Source: Conus ventricosus (lineage: Eukaryota > Mollusca > Gastropoda > Neogastropoda > Conidae). Taken from it: a DNA stretch of 64,000 nt. Below are positions 11,640 through 22,685 of this stretch, piece by piece. Positions within the stretch are counted from its first letter, which is position 1. Each line of letters starts with the position of its first letter. A program made the position numbers and the translations under genes. The stretch covers positions 40,008,417 through 40,072,416 of the forward strand of contig CM031626.1 in assembly GCA_018398815.1 (NCBI GenBank). The letters are read 5' to 3'. The notes under the pieces are model-generated. The model saw only the letters and a list, made by a program, of their open reading frames with translations. It searched no databases and had not been told where the DNA came from.

Positions 11640-12665
11640 AGTTTTGATTTCCCATTCACATCGATTCGGTAGTCTGATCTACCTTTTCAATGATGGTGAA
11701 TGGTCCCTTCCAATGCATCAGCAGCTTGTTGTGATCCGTGGGAAGCAGTAACAGGACTTGATCTCCCACCTTGAGGAATTGCTTCCTCACTTCCTGTCAT
11801 ACTGCTTCTTCTGGACGACCCTAGCCTCCTGCAAACTCTCCCTTGCGACCTTACATGTCTCCTCGAGCCTATTGCGTAGGTCCACCACATACTGATAAGT
11901 GGTTTTGACCTCTTCGGACTCCTGTTCTCCGGACCACAGCTCTTTGAGAATGCACACTGGTCCCCGAACTGTCCGCCCATACAGCAGCTCAAATGGCGAA
12001 AAGCCTGTGCTCTCCTGAGGGGCTTCCCTGTAGGCGAACAGTGCCGCTGGAATGTAGCGGTCCCAATCTGCTGGCCTTTCCTCACAGAGCTTCTTTAAGA
12101 TGCCTTTTAGCACACCATTGAATCTCTCCACCAAGCCATTGCATTGTGGGTGGTATGGGGTAGTGAGAAGCTGTGAGATCCCTAGCAGCCTGTTGACCTC
12201 CCTCATCACGCCTGAGGTGAACTGTGACCCCCTGTCACTGAGAATTTGTGCTGGCACACCCACGCGAGAGAAGATGTCTACCAGCCCTTCAGCGACCTGT
12301 TGCGTATCTACGCCTTTCAATGCAACCGCTTCTGGGTATCTGGTCGCGTAGTCCACCAGCGTCAACACATACCTGTGCCCAACTTTGGAACAGGGCGCGA
12401 TTGGGCCAATCAGATCAACAGCCACCCTCCTGAATGGTGTGTCAATTAAAGGGGGATGTTTAAGAGGCGCCTTCCTCTTCACCCCTCTTGTGGCTGACCT
12501 TTGACACACGTCACATGACATGCAGAAACGCTTGATGTCTGCCATTGCTCCTGGCCAATGAAAGTCATCAAAGATTCGGTCAGCTGTTTTGCTGGTGCCG
12601 AGATGACCCGCCATGAGCGACTCGTGACCCACTGACATGACAGTGTCACGATAAACCTGCTGGTA
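11640..12665 (-). pseudogene. int: Integrase of the Gmr1-type element, upstream of RT
   Basis: The N-terminal HHCC zinc module is visible (GHESLMAGHLG, then CMSCDVCQ). The catalytic core has VDLIGPI, the second Asp in LSDRGSQFTSG and the Glu in HPQCNGLVERFN. Past about 11790 the frame shifts, and a GPY/F-like C-terminal module follows (WKGPFTIIEKV and FHANLLRKY near 11.64-11.71 kb). Integrase lies between protease and RT, the Gmr1 order. The enzyme would insert the cDNA, which matches the 5-bp duplication seen. Frameshifts at both ends of the 283-codon core frame prevent a continuous polyprotein as given. Confidence 0.93.
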
Positions 12666-12731
12666 CCTCTAACTGAGTGGTCACCTTAACTGTCTTCCCC
12701 TTGGTGAACACTCGGTACAACAGCCCGCCTT

Positions 12732-13454
12732 TCACAAGAAATTCTGTCTCACCTCCTCTAACCTCCTGTTTCTCTCCACCTCTTGCCAACTCCAAGACTT
12801 CACGAGCGAAGGGTCTTGTTCCTGCGCTGCCCTAAACTCATCAGGCGACACATCTATGCCTGACTTCCTTGCCGGAACGACTAACGGTTTATCAACCTTT
12901 TCCTCCTTCTTGCTCCGTGTTTGAACTGCTGCCCCTGTAGCAGTCAACAACTCAGGATCCCCTGGATCCCTTGCCCCTGGAATATTTCCAATGATCAAAT
13001 CATGAAGGGGTTTCTCCATCACCAACGCAGACAACTCGCCTGAGAAGTAAGGGGTACGTACTTCTATCTTAGCAACTGGAAACTCCCTCACAGTGCCATC
13101 GATTAGAGTACAGGTCTGGATTTGCCCTGTCAAATCCCCTTTCTCGACCAGCGTTGTTCGTACTACACCGCATGAACAACCAGTGTCTCGTAACACTTTC
13201 ACCCTCTGCTGGCCAATCCACCCTTCTTCCACTGGTAACGAACCACTCAGCCTAGTGCCCTCCATCCCTGACACTGACTGCTGTCCAGTGCTAGCCATAG
13301 GCTGCACTCCACCCTCTTCAGACTGAATCCCTTTTGGTTCCACTGCAGGTCGTTTCCCTTGACGACCCTTATCCACCTCTTGCAAGGCTGCTGCCTTCTG
13401 GAACCTCATGCGACAATCCCTCGCCACATGTCCCTTCTTGTGACAATGAAACAC
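12732..13454 (-). pseudogene. Zinc knuckle and aspartic protease of the Gmr1-type element
   Basis: A 240-codon frame. It opens with a CCHC knuckle (CHKKGHVARDC; its first Cys is in the preceding frame), followed by a Lys/Glu-rich linker. A retropepsin-like domain has the active site LRDTGCSCGVV (Asp-Thr-Gly) at about residues 90-100 and a DLIIGNIPGA flap/C-terminal block about 70 residues later. The end is charged. It would cleave the Gag-Pol polyprotein. Its position just upstream of integrase fits the family. Confidence 0.85.
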
Positions 13455-14417
13455 CTAATGTCTCTTTGCCCTTCCTTCTGCCCCACCACTGGGTTTGCAG
13501 ACTTTGCAGAAAACTCCCCTAGTCTCCTTGCACTCTTCTCACCTGTGCCTAGCACCTGTTTCTCCTGCACCTTAGTGCCCAAACGTGCCTCTCTATACAC
13601 CTCTGCGAACTTCAACAACTCTCCTGCTGTCTCTGGCTGTCTCTCTTTCAAATGTATGGTTAACTCAGGGCCGCAACCTGACAAAATCTGTTCTTTCATA
13701 ACTAGCTCTTTCAATTCAGCGAACTCCTTCTTCGTACCACTCAACTCTAACCATTTCTCAAAATAGTGATCTAGACGTGCACCAAAACTGAGTGTACGTT
13801 TCCCTGCTTGCAATCTAGCTGAACGAAATTTCTTTCTGAATCCTTCCTCTGTGAGGTCAAATCCCTTCATTAAAGACTCCTTCACAGCACCAAAATCGGA
13901 CTGTTGTTCTGCTGGTAACGCAGTGAAAATTTGTAATGCCTTACCCGTCAGTAACGCCGACAAAATGACTGCCCACTCTTCTGGAGGCCAACCCTGACTG
14001 GTCGCAAACGTTTCGAAACGACTGATGTATGCATCAATCGAATCGGTTCCTTCAGAGAATTTGGGCAACTTTGGTCGGGGGGCGTAACTGCGCACAGAGT
14101 CACTGGAAAGTGAACTACCATCATCGGTGGTCTCCCTTTGTATTTTCACTCGTTCTAACTCTAATTGAATTCTTAATCTTTCTGTTTCCTGCGCTTCCTT
14201 TAGTCTTTCTGTTTCTGCGTTTCTTTATCATTGGTAGCCTGAATCCTTAATCTTTCTGTTTCTTCTTTTTCTACCGCAACACGGCGTCTTTCCGCGCGTT
14301 CATCTCTTTCCATCTTTGTTGGTTTTCAACGAATGCACGCAACTCATCTCCTGAATAGCCTAAATCACGAGCGACGCTCACAAGTTGTTCAATAGGGGTG
14401 TTCTTTTCTTCCGCCAT
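13455..14417 (-). pseudogene. gag: Gag of the Gmr1-type element
   Basis: The most likely start is the Met at 14417 (MAEEKNTPIEQLVSVARDLG), just after an A-rich leader on the minus strand. A charged coiled-coil-like segment follows, with frame loss between about 14270 and 14150. The 247-codon frame (14149-13406) has the capsid-like core (for example AYISRFETFATSQGWPPEEW and LTGKALQIFTALP), similar to SCAN/retroviral capsid helices. A shift at about 13455 separates it from the zinc knuckle. Gag packages element RNA into particles. Confidence 0.8.
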
Positions 14418-14517
14418 TATATCTCTTTCTTTTTTTTTTTTTTTTTTTTTGAACAAGATTTTATAACTACGACAGCCAAACTGGTGGTTACCGACACGCG
14501 TGACGTAATAGCACAAT

Positions 14518-14827
14518 CCTATGAATGATAATATTAGCTTGGGACAACGTAATTAGTTTTTATAAGACGCCCAGCGCCTGACCCAGCTATGAGAGCGAAT
14601 TATAGGCAATCTGTGCGAAATAAGTACTCTGGGGCTGAAATGCCAAGCCTAGTATTAACTATCTTGGAAGCAATGCCAAGCCTAGTGTTTAACTATCTTG
14701 GGAACATACAGTAAGACAACCCCTTGTCTTAGGATTACAATACTTGAATCCCACCCAGCTTCCTCTCTGAGAAGTTGAACAATTATAATAAATGGGCCAG
14801 AATATCCTGGCAGGCTCGCCAATAAAT
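14518..14827 (-). promoter_or_regulatory. 5' leader with candidate primer-binding site
   Basis: On the minus strand the sequence directly after the 5' LTR reads ATTTATTGGCGAGCCTGCC (plus 14809-14827). TGGCGAGCC-type starts are typical of tRNA primer-binding sites in Ty3/gypsy elements. I cannot assign the tRNA. The rest of the leader shows no gene; an A-run of about 22 (plus-strand T, 14431-14452) precedes gag. Confidence 0.6.
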
Positions 14828-16148
14828 TGTCAACCTCGGGTGATGTCAGTGGAGGAAGGACTAGCGCACAGCCCAAACACACTCACAGCTTGCTTACAAT
14901 CTCATTCATATATCATGCATTCGTCACATCAAACACTAGTAAAGTCTATAACTTTACTACACATGATCATAGAACAAAACATCAATGCATATGGAATCAA
15001 ACCAAATAAAACATTCTCTCTTTCCTGAACTTCACAAAATCATTTATCTAAAACATCATTAACTAACCCGGGTATAAATAGATTTCTACTTTACCTGGCC
15101 AGGTGATCTTAACTATTCACGAATCACTGTCTTTTTCTTTTCCTTTTTTTTTTTCTCACTGTCACTTTCACAACACGACACAACTGCTGGCACTGGTGTT
15201 GGTCTGCTTGCACCGGTCAAGCTGGACTGCTGGCACCGGTCAGGCTGGACTGCTGGCGTTGGTCAGGTTGGACTGCCGATGAAAGTGGCGCTGGCCAAGT
15301 ATGAGGTCGAACCCCCGGTTCAGATAGAACAGTGACTATCAACATCGATCTGTTCTCCTTTCTTTCTTCCTGCATTAACCCATTGCACTCTCTCTCTCTC
15401 TCCTAGTCTGCTCTATTAAATGGACATGGTTGCTTTTCTTTTCCTTTTCTTTTCTTTCTTTTTCTCTTCATTAGTTAGCAACTCTCTCTTTCCACATCTC
15501 TCTTTAGTCCTCCCTTTGCAGACTATATTTGGTGCTAATGCTCAAACTTCACTCCTCTCATCTCTCTGCCTTTCTCCTGCAGAGACTACACCCCAGAACC
15601 TCTCTCTCTCTCTGTCTCCCTGTTCGTTCCCCCTCGTTCTGCCGTTCTCTCACTCTCACATCCTTCTTATTCCGTTCCGATCTGTCCAAAAAGGGCGAGT
15701 ACATTGGTCAGTATTTTTACCCCTGATACCCGAAGTTATCTCCCTCTAATTCCATTGGATATTCAAATCATGACAGTCACGCCTACACGCCTTACTCTCT
15801 GTGGTGGTCAATTGGTCATTTAATTGATTAGCTAGATTTCACCCCCCACCACGCACTACCTCCCCCCTTTCCTACTTAACTGGCGCCGTGTGGCTTAACT
15901 CGTGGACACTGGTCACTCTAAATTGGCTAGATGAGTCTGGTTAGGCGCCACGACGTCTGACCAAACCTACCGAGACCTGTCGGTCCAGCCACTCAGACTG
16001 TCTGCTGTCTCCCCGCTGTGCTAAATTGGCTGGATGCGACGCATGGAGCCGTCTTCGTGGCACCAAGATGTCTGCGTTTGGACTTATGTCCAGTTGAAGT
16101 GGCCGGCGACGGACCACACTTTGGTTGTGTTGAATTTTGACCGTGACA
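14828..16148 (-). repeat. 5' LTR of the Gmr1-type element
   Basis: 1321 bp, TG...CA, matching 8206-9527. Visible differences are few (for example GAGGAAAG against GATGAAAG, and AACGCATTG against AACCCATTG) plus 1-3 bp indels. The element promoter must lie here. Confidence 0.95.
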
Positions 16149-16990
16149 TTCCCCCAACGGGCATTATTGTAGCAATGCCACAACATTATTGCACTTATAT
16201 TACAATGGTCATCATCCTATAGTACTGTTGATCTCAAATGCTCATCATCCATCAGTCATTGATTATTTCCTGTATTCCCCCAACGAGCATTATTGTAGCA
16301 ATGCCACTAGATTGTTGCACTTAAATTACAATGGCCATCATTCTATAGTACTGTTGATCTCACTTATGACAATGCTCATCATCCATCAGTCACTGACTTG
16401 TTTCACCTTTCCTGAACCAGCAACTAATTTACTGATCTCATGTCTGACAATTATTTTCATCCACCAGCCATTGACCATTTCCTTTATTCTCCCAACTGTC
16501 ATTATCTACCAATGCCACTACATTATTCTAACCATGACAATGATCATCATCCTGTAGCACTAGTGATCTCAAATGATCATAATAAATAAATCACTGATTT
16601 TTATCTTCTTTTTTTTTCTCTCCCTCAACCGGCATTCTTGTATGCCACCACCTAATTTCACTTATGACAATGAGCATCATTCTATAGAATTGTAGATCTC
16701 ACTTACAACAGTACCCATCAATCCATCAGTCATTGATCATTTCTATGTTTCTCCAACTGGCATCATTACACTTATGCCACCACATCATTTCATTTATGAC
16801 AATAATCATCATTCTACAGTACTGTTGATCTCACTTATGATAATGATCATTAACCATCAGTCATTGATCATTTCTATTTAACCCGAACCAGCATTATTAT
16901 ACTAAAGCCACCACATTATCTCACTTATGACAATAATCATCACCCTATAGTACTGTTGATCTTAAATGATCATCATGCATCAATCATAAA
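16149..16990. repeat. Satellite array, right half; starts with TSD copy TTCCC
   Basis: It resumes mid-unit with TTCCCCCAAC directly after the LTR. About six more units of the ~120-137 bp satellite follow, with greater divergence toward 16980. Apparent ORFs are periodic artefacts. Confidence 0.92.
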
Positions 16991-17280
<290 letters not shown>

Positions 17281-17540
17281 CAGTTCAGTTCAGTAGTTTT
17301 ATTTAACGTCTTTTCATCGCAAGATGATCTTAGACCTTTAAACTGCAATGTACATTCCATTGTACTACCAGCACCTCCCCCCCACCCCCCACCCCCACCC
17401 CCCCCCCCACCCCACCCCCCCCCAAAAAACACTATTAACACACATATCTTAAATGGCTTTTTTCACAATAGTTTTGCAACTGGGGACTTAGCAATAACCA
17501 AAGCAATATAAAAAAGCAAGAGTTATTTACCACACTATCA
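17281..17540 (-). other. 3' untranslated end of LINE with a C-rich tract
   Basis: Contains a ~50-bp C tract with A interruptions (17370-17423) and a repeated CAGTT at the very end. No coding sequence. Confidence 0.6.
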
Positions 17541-17759
17541 ACATGGTCAGAATTATTTATAAAAAATATTCTGCTCCTTTTAGGCGGGGGTTAGTATCGG
17601 GCATTCAAATAAAAGATGACGAATTGAGATATTCTCCTGACATATACACGCTATACCTCGTGAATATTTTGTATTCCATGTATTTAACCGTAATTTATGA
17701 ATTAATCTGGCTATATACCTTGGACATGATGCAGGACGAATAAATTCTCATTAAGATGT

Positions 17760-18228
17760 TTTTTCCGCATATTCTTTCAAATCGCTGGATCAATTCCTGC
17801 GGAGAAAAAAATTAAGACTTTGTTGAAGGGCGTTTCAAAAATTGTACAAGCTCCCTGTTTTGCCAATTTGTCTGCTAATTCATTCCCTTTAAACCACAAT
17901 GTGAAGGAACCCAGCAAAAATCAACTGCTATACCTCGGGAAAGCAAACAATGTAATAGATGCTTAATTTCAAAAAGAATATCAGTTCTAATTTTAGAGTT
18001 CCAGTGCTTTAATGATTGTAAAATGATTTTGAATCAACACAAAATAGCACACTATAAAATGATACTGGCGTGTCATATAAGATATAATTCAGAGCTTTCA
18101 TAATTGCATATAGCTCTGATGTATAAATTGAAAATTCTCTGCCTAGATAGAAAGACTTTTGCACATTTAAGGATGGTATAGTGAATGCAGCACCACTGTC
18201 AGACGTTTCCATTATTGAACCATCTGTA
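17760..18228 (-). pseudogene. RNase H domain of the decayed LINE
   Basis: The DGS-type first motif (FTDGSIM) lies at about 18211-18228. YTSELYAIMKALNYI (the Glu motif) and LFCVDSKSF (Asp motif) follow in one frame (18212-18009). WVPSHCGLKGNELADKLAKQ appears at about 17850-17915 after a frameshift. The domain removes RNA from the first-strand hybrid. It is separated from its RT by a DNA transposon at 18233-18930. Confidence 0.85.
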
Positions 18229-18232
18229 AATA

Positions 18233-18930
18233 CGCTACATTAGAGCCACACCAGATTACCTCCAAATTTTGGGTTTTGGGTTTTTTGGTGCATTGTGTGT
18301 CTTTTCATGGTCTTATCAAGAGCTCCAAACCTGGTGATGTGATGTTGCATAATAGCAGAGATAAAGCGAAAAAACACTTGTGGCACAGAGCAAGATTACC
18401 TATGTGTTTGGAGCAACAGCAGAACGCCCGGCTTTAACCAACTGTGCTGAGAAAGAGGATATGTTAAGGAAAGGAAGGGAGGGTAGGCTACCTCCGTACA
18501 CTTGGCTGATACTCTTCCCTGCTGTGAAAGATAAGGGCAGCAGGAGAGGAAAAAACGTCTGCCTTCCTCATTACACTGATTTATGGCCTGCTCTGCCATG
18601 TGGGAGGGGAGAGGCTAGGAGGTCAGATAAAGAGCGCGCTACACCAGGCTTACCACTGGAAGTCTGGTTTGCTCCAAATTATGAAGAGCCCTGCGATGCA
18701 GTTTTCAAGCAAGGAATGACTATTTTTTGTAAATGTGTGTTTTTATGTTTTCTGTTGAATACTATTTGATGCTGCTAACAGAACTTATACATTACAATTG
18801 AACTTGAACCATTGTGAGTTATGTGACTATAGAAGTACTCGTGTGACTTCTGCCATTGTTTAAAAACTTCAAGTGGGCATTTCTCAAATCTGCCATTTTG
18901 GAGATGAACCGGTGTGCCTCTGAAGTAGCG
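18233..18930. mobile_element. Non-autonomous DNA transposon (698 bp) in the LINE
   Basis: Imperfect ~30-bp terminal inverted repeats: the left end starts CGCTACATTAGAGCCACACC, and the right end, read on the other strand, starts CGCTACTTCAGAGGCACACC. Both are flanked by AATA (18229-18232 and 18931-18934). Removing the insert and one AATA restores the LINE RNase H reading (Asn-His-Leu-Lys before Thr-Asp-Gly-Ser), as seen in the uninterrupted sister LINE near 30780. No transposase is present. The 129-codon plus-strand ORF at 18380-18769 has no recognisable features. The superfamily is not assigned from these ends. Confidence 0.85.
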
Positions 18931-18934
18931 AATA

Positions 18935-20631
18935 TTTTTAAATGATTTGGATACGTCTTTTCGAGATGTTCTCGAACTTCATTTACTAGAATATTTACAT
19001 TGTCATCTTTCTTCAAAGTAGTATATTCATCATCAATTTTTGCATTGAGATGCTCCCATGGGGGCATTTGAGGAAAAATGGGAACCTCTGAAATTGCATC
19101 AATATCAATACTACATTCTGACATAAGCTCACAAGTGAAATTTCTAATTGGCTCTATGTATGATACATTTTTAGATCTTTTGGGGTATTCCTTGTTGGAA
19201 TCCATAAGAATTTCATCAGTAGCAGAGTTGTTTACAGATAGGCCTCTTACAACGTATTTGGACACATCCAACGTTCGTTGTTCATTAAGAGGTAAAATGT
19301 TTGTCTCCTTATAGCATTTCATTGTGTTTGTGTGCACTGGAACACCCAAAGCTAATTTTAAGGCTTTACTATCTAAGCTTTGCAGTTTCTTTAAAAGGTA
19401 GTTAGATGCAGAGAAGTATACTTCCTGTCCATATATTAATTTTGATCGGACTAACGATGTATATAAATGTAAAAGTGTGGTACAGACTTGACCCCATGGT
19501 TGACAACATATAATTTTGAGCAAATTTAATCTTTTCCTAGCTTTATCTATCAAATTTTCAATATGCTTTTTCCAGCTCAGTTTCGGTGTTAAAAACACTC
19601 CTAAGAATTTGACTGTTTGCTTATATTGTAGAACATTGTCGTCAAGAATAAGGTTGGGCAGAGCTTTTGGGTTTTCGCCATTATTAAAAAGCATTAAACA
19701 AGTTTTCTCACCAGATAATTCAATCGTTCTCTTTCATGTAAGCAGACAATCTGTCCAATTCTCCTTGATACATTGTCGTGCAAATTTTACTGCCCTTTTA
19801 TTTGAATGCTTCCTTAATGAAGTTTTAATCCAAATGGCAATATCATCTGCCTACTGCACTGCATTGGTGGATCTTGATAATGCCTTTGGGAGATCATGTA
19901 TAAGGATCGTAAATAATAAAGGTGCAATAACAGATCCCTGAGGAATGCCCATATGTATTTTCCTGAATGATGAATATATTTTTCCAATTCGTGTACATGT
20001 ATTTCTACCTTCTAGAAAGTGTTTTTATATAATCATACATATTCCCAGAAATACCAATATTTTTCAGTTTATACAATAATCGAGCATGCCAAACACGGTC
20101 ATATGCTTTCTTTACATCAAAGAATGTAGCTAATGTACTTTTTCTGCGTGAAAATTGCTTTTTTATATGAGAAGTTAGTTTCACTAAATGATCAGTTGTG
20201 CAACGCCCTTTTCTGAATCCAGCTTGCTGGACTGGAATAATGTCATTTTTTTCACAATAATATAATAAACGTGTTTGTACAACTTTTTCAAGAAGTTTAC
20301 CAACATGAGATGTTAAGCAATGGGTCTATAGCTATTTACAGATGTTCTCTAGGCCCACTGCTGAATCATAAGATGTAATGGATTCTATCGCTTCAAGAAG
20401 TTCTGATGATTGTAATGGAGAATTTAAGTAGTTATTATTGTCTGGTATGGGACTCTTATATTGTTCTTTTTGTTCCTCTTTTTGTCTATGGTACTTGGTT
20501 TCTGATGGAAGATTTACAGCTCGACTATTTTCCGAAAAGAAATGGGAGAAAGCTTCCACCTTATCCATTGTGCTTGGAAATTCTTTTGTTAATTTTACAG
20601 GGTAAGCTTGTGTTTTGTAACAATTTTTCAT
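18935..20631 (-). pseudogene. Reverse transcriptase of the decayed LINE
   Basis: Fragments in several frames: an RT entry block (20631-20332), an Asp-containing FFDVKKAYDRVWHA-like block at about 20090-20150, the catalytic box at 19842-19853, and the thumb (19694-18935, with KFLGVFLTPKLSW). The codon for the Tyr of Y-A-D-D is TAG (minus strand, 19853-19851), so the active site itself carries a stop. This RT is certainly dead as written. Confidence 0.88.
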
Positions 20632-20881
20632 TTGTTTTACTTTTTTTCAAACTTTAAATAAATCCTTCGATTCTTTTACTTCGGTTTCACAAAATTCTGC
20701 CCAGTATTTTTTTTTTAGCTTGAGCAATAATTTTATTACAATTGTTCTTTTCTTGCTTCATAAAGACAAAATTTTCTTCTGTCTTATTTCGTAACCAAGC
20801 CTTGTAACTTATTCACTTTGATTTAACAGCTAGTCTACATTCTTCCGTCCACCATACATTACCCATATATTTACCAATCTT

Positions 20882-21560
20882 TTAATTTACATTTAGGGAT
20901 AGAATGCTCGCTGCTAACAGTATGACTTTGCTGAAATTATAATAAAATAAATTAGCATCATCATTCTCAATAAATGTTGTGTTATACGATGCAAGAAAAA
21001 TCTGGTAGGCACCCCAGTTGGCAAGTTTATAATTAAACTTTGGAATTTTGTCTTCGATGTCTGTTACATCATTATTTATGTCATCATTAAAGATCATAGT
21101 AATGGGGAGGTGATCACTTCCCAAACAATCTTCTCCTATAGACCAATTACAGTTTACTGCAATGCTAGGTGAAACTAAGGATAAATCTATCGCGCTTGGT
21201 TTGTGAGTTGAAACATCTGGAATTCTTGTGATTCGACCATCATTTAATAAAACTAAAGAGGAATCAATAATATTTTCAACGAATCTGTTGGATGAAACTT
21301 TAGAACACTCAGAATCCCAAAATGGAGCATGAGCATTAAAGTCGCCAACAATGATCCATTTCTTACTTGTAAAATTTGTATTCTTCATCCAGTCTGTGTT
21401 ATCTTCTTGGGGTCCATTAGGATAATATACAGAAAGTATATTGTAAACTGAGTCTTTGTTCACTTTGATTACAGCACCTGTAGCAAATACACCTTCATCT
21501 TCCTGCGGCACCGGAAATGGAACGATCCTAGTAAATTCCAGTCCCGTCTGATGTATAGCG
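20882..21560 (-). pseudogene. Apurinic endonuclease domain of the decayed LINE (5'-truncated)
   Basis: A 209-codon frame has WIIVGDFNAHAPFWDSE (the GDFN motif), a Thr-His-Lys-Pro-Ser-Ala-Ile-Asp-Leu block and GSDHLPITM (the SDH motif), the last two thirds of an exonuclease-endonuclease-phosphatase fold. The N-terminal third with the Asn/Glu motifs is missing. It nicks the target site for target-primed reverse transcription in related LINEs. Confidence 0.88.
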
Positions 21561-21625
21561 CAGTCTGGACTTTTTTGTTTGATTCACTGACTGTGTAAAG
21601 TGGAGGGTAGAATAATTCTCCAAAT

Positions 21626-21630
<5 letters not shown>

Positions 21631-21693
<63 letters not shown>

Positions 21694-21727
21694 GTGTGTG
21701 TGGTGTGTGTGTGTGCGTGCGTGCGTG
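21631..21727. repeat. TG microsatellite opening duplication copy A
   Basis: (TG)n ending GTGCGTGCGTGCTAAGC. A matching array at 32702-32818 opens copy B. Confidence 0.95.
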
Positions 21728-22325
21728 CTAAGCATTTTGAAGGGTGTGGTTTTGAAAGCAAAAGGATGGACAGTCTACATTTACTGGCAGGGTAGGTGAG
21801 GTTGGGCGCGTCCTTTTTTCAACCCGCTGTAGAGATATGTCTGGAGCAGTCAGACTGTTGCATGTGTTACGTTTGTATCTCACATCTGGTAGGTGAGACA
21901 AGTGTGAAAAGAAAGCATTACAGACTGCATTTGACCCCAGTGAATCAAAGGTAAGTACTGCCAAACTAACATGACTGAAAAGCAACTCCTTTCATACTCC
22001 TGGTTTCCTTCCAGTCAGACAAACAAAAGATGTAGACAGGCAACCTCTGAATAGAAGGAGTCAAGATGGGAGTCCATATATGGGATGCGATCGAAGATAA
22101 GAAACTGCTATACTGTGGTCTGATCTTCATTAGATACAGATGATGGATTCCTTGAAGGCAGTGAAGTGCTGGAAAGAACAAACATAACCAGCTGCAGAAG
22201 AATGGACCAGCAATCCTGCTGTTCTGATTCCACTAGCACGACTCACCTTATTGCCAAAAAAATTGTCAGTCGTTCAAAACAAGCTCCAGACCAAGCAAGG
22301 CAAACACTACCTGCTTACTTGGGGC

Positions 22326-22326
<1 letters not shown>

Positions 22327-22418
<92 letters not shown>
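22327..22418. repeat. GA microsatellite
   Basis: (GA)n. In copy B the equivalent array is split by a LINE (33393-33494 and 34906-34974). Confidence 0.95.
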
Positions 22419-22421
<3 letters not shown>

Positions 22422-22536
22422 AAGATATTTTTTTGTATTAGGCATTAGCCCATCAGGGGAAAATGACCATGTAACTGACTGAAGGTACACAACATCTTCA
22501 AAATAAAAAGGTGGCAATAACATAATGCGTGCGCTC

Positions 22537-22549
22537 GCGTGTGTGTGTG

Positions 22550-22623
<74 letters not shown>

Positions 22624-22628
22624 AGAGT

Positions 22629-22660
<32 letters not shown>

Positions 22661-22685
22661 TGAGAGAGAGAGACAGAGAGAGAGG
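22537..22685. repeat. Compound TG then GA microsatellite
   Basis: (TG)n at 22537-22621 followed by (GA)n to about 22685. Copy B has the same compound array at 35107-35240, with different lengths and an extra GG interruption. Confidence 0.95.

Larger units (their letters stand above)
8206..16148 (-). mobile_element. Complete Ty3/gypsy LTR retrotransposon, Gmr1-type (integrase before RT)
   Basis: A 7.94-kb element transcribed on the minus strand, with 1.32-kb LTRs, a TTCCC target duplication, and candidate primer-binding and polypurine sites. From high to low coordinate it encodes gag with zinc knuckle, aspartic protease, integrase with GPY/F-type tail, reverse transcriptase and RNase H. Most Ty3/gypsy elements place integrase after RNase H; the order here is the Ty1/copia-like order known in the Gmr1 group. 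Frameshifts at about 14.2-14.27, 13.45, 12.65, 11.7 and 10.39 kb and some stops break the polyprotein. The LTRs are almost identical, so insertion looks recent, and some breaks may be consensus errors. Confidence 0.93.
17281..21600 (-). mobile_element. LINE-1 of this window: decayed I-type non-LTR retrotransposon
   Basis: Minus-strand order: apurinic endonuclease (to 20882), RT (20631-18935), RNase H (18228-17760), then a 3' UTR ending at 17281 with TTTTATTTAACGTCTTTTC. The complement of that end resembles the 3' ends of the LINEs at 31.8 and 52.5 kb. It is the same family as 26193-31834 by protein similarity across RT (for example MLFNNGENP against MLFNNGSNP). The 5' end is lost near 21.6 kb at a TG array. 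An RNase H domain after RT places it in the I superfamily. Confidence 0.88.

Noticed and set aside
18380..18769. 129-codon ORF in the small DNA transposon as a transposase
   Set aside because: Too short, no catalytic motif, no similarity I recognise.
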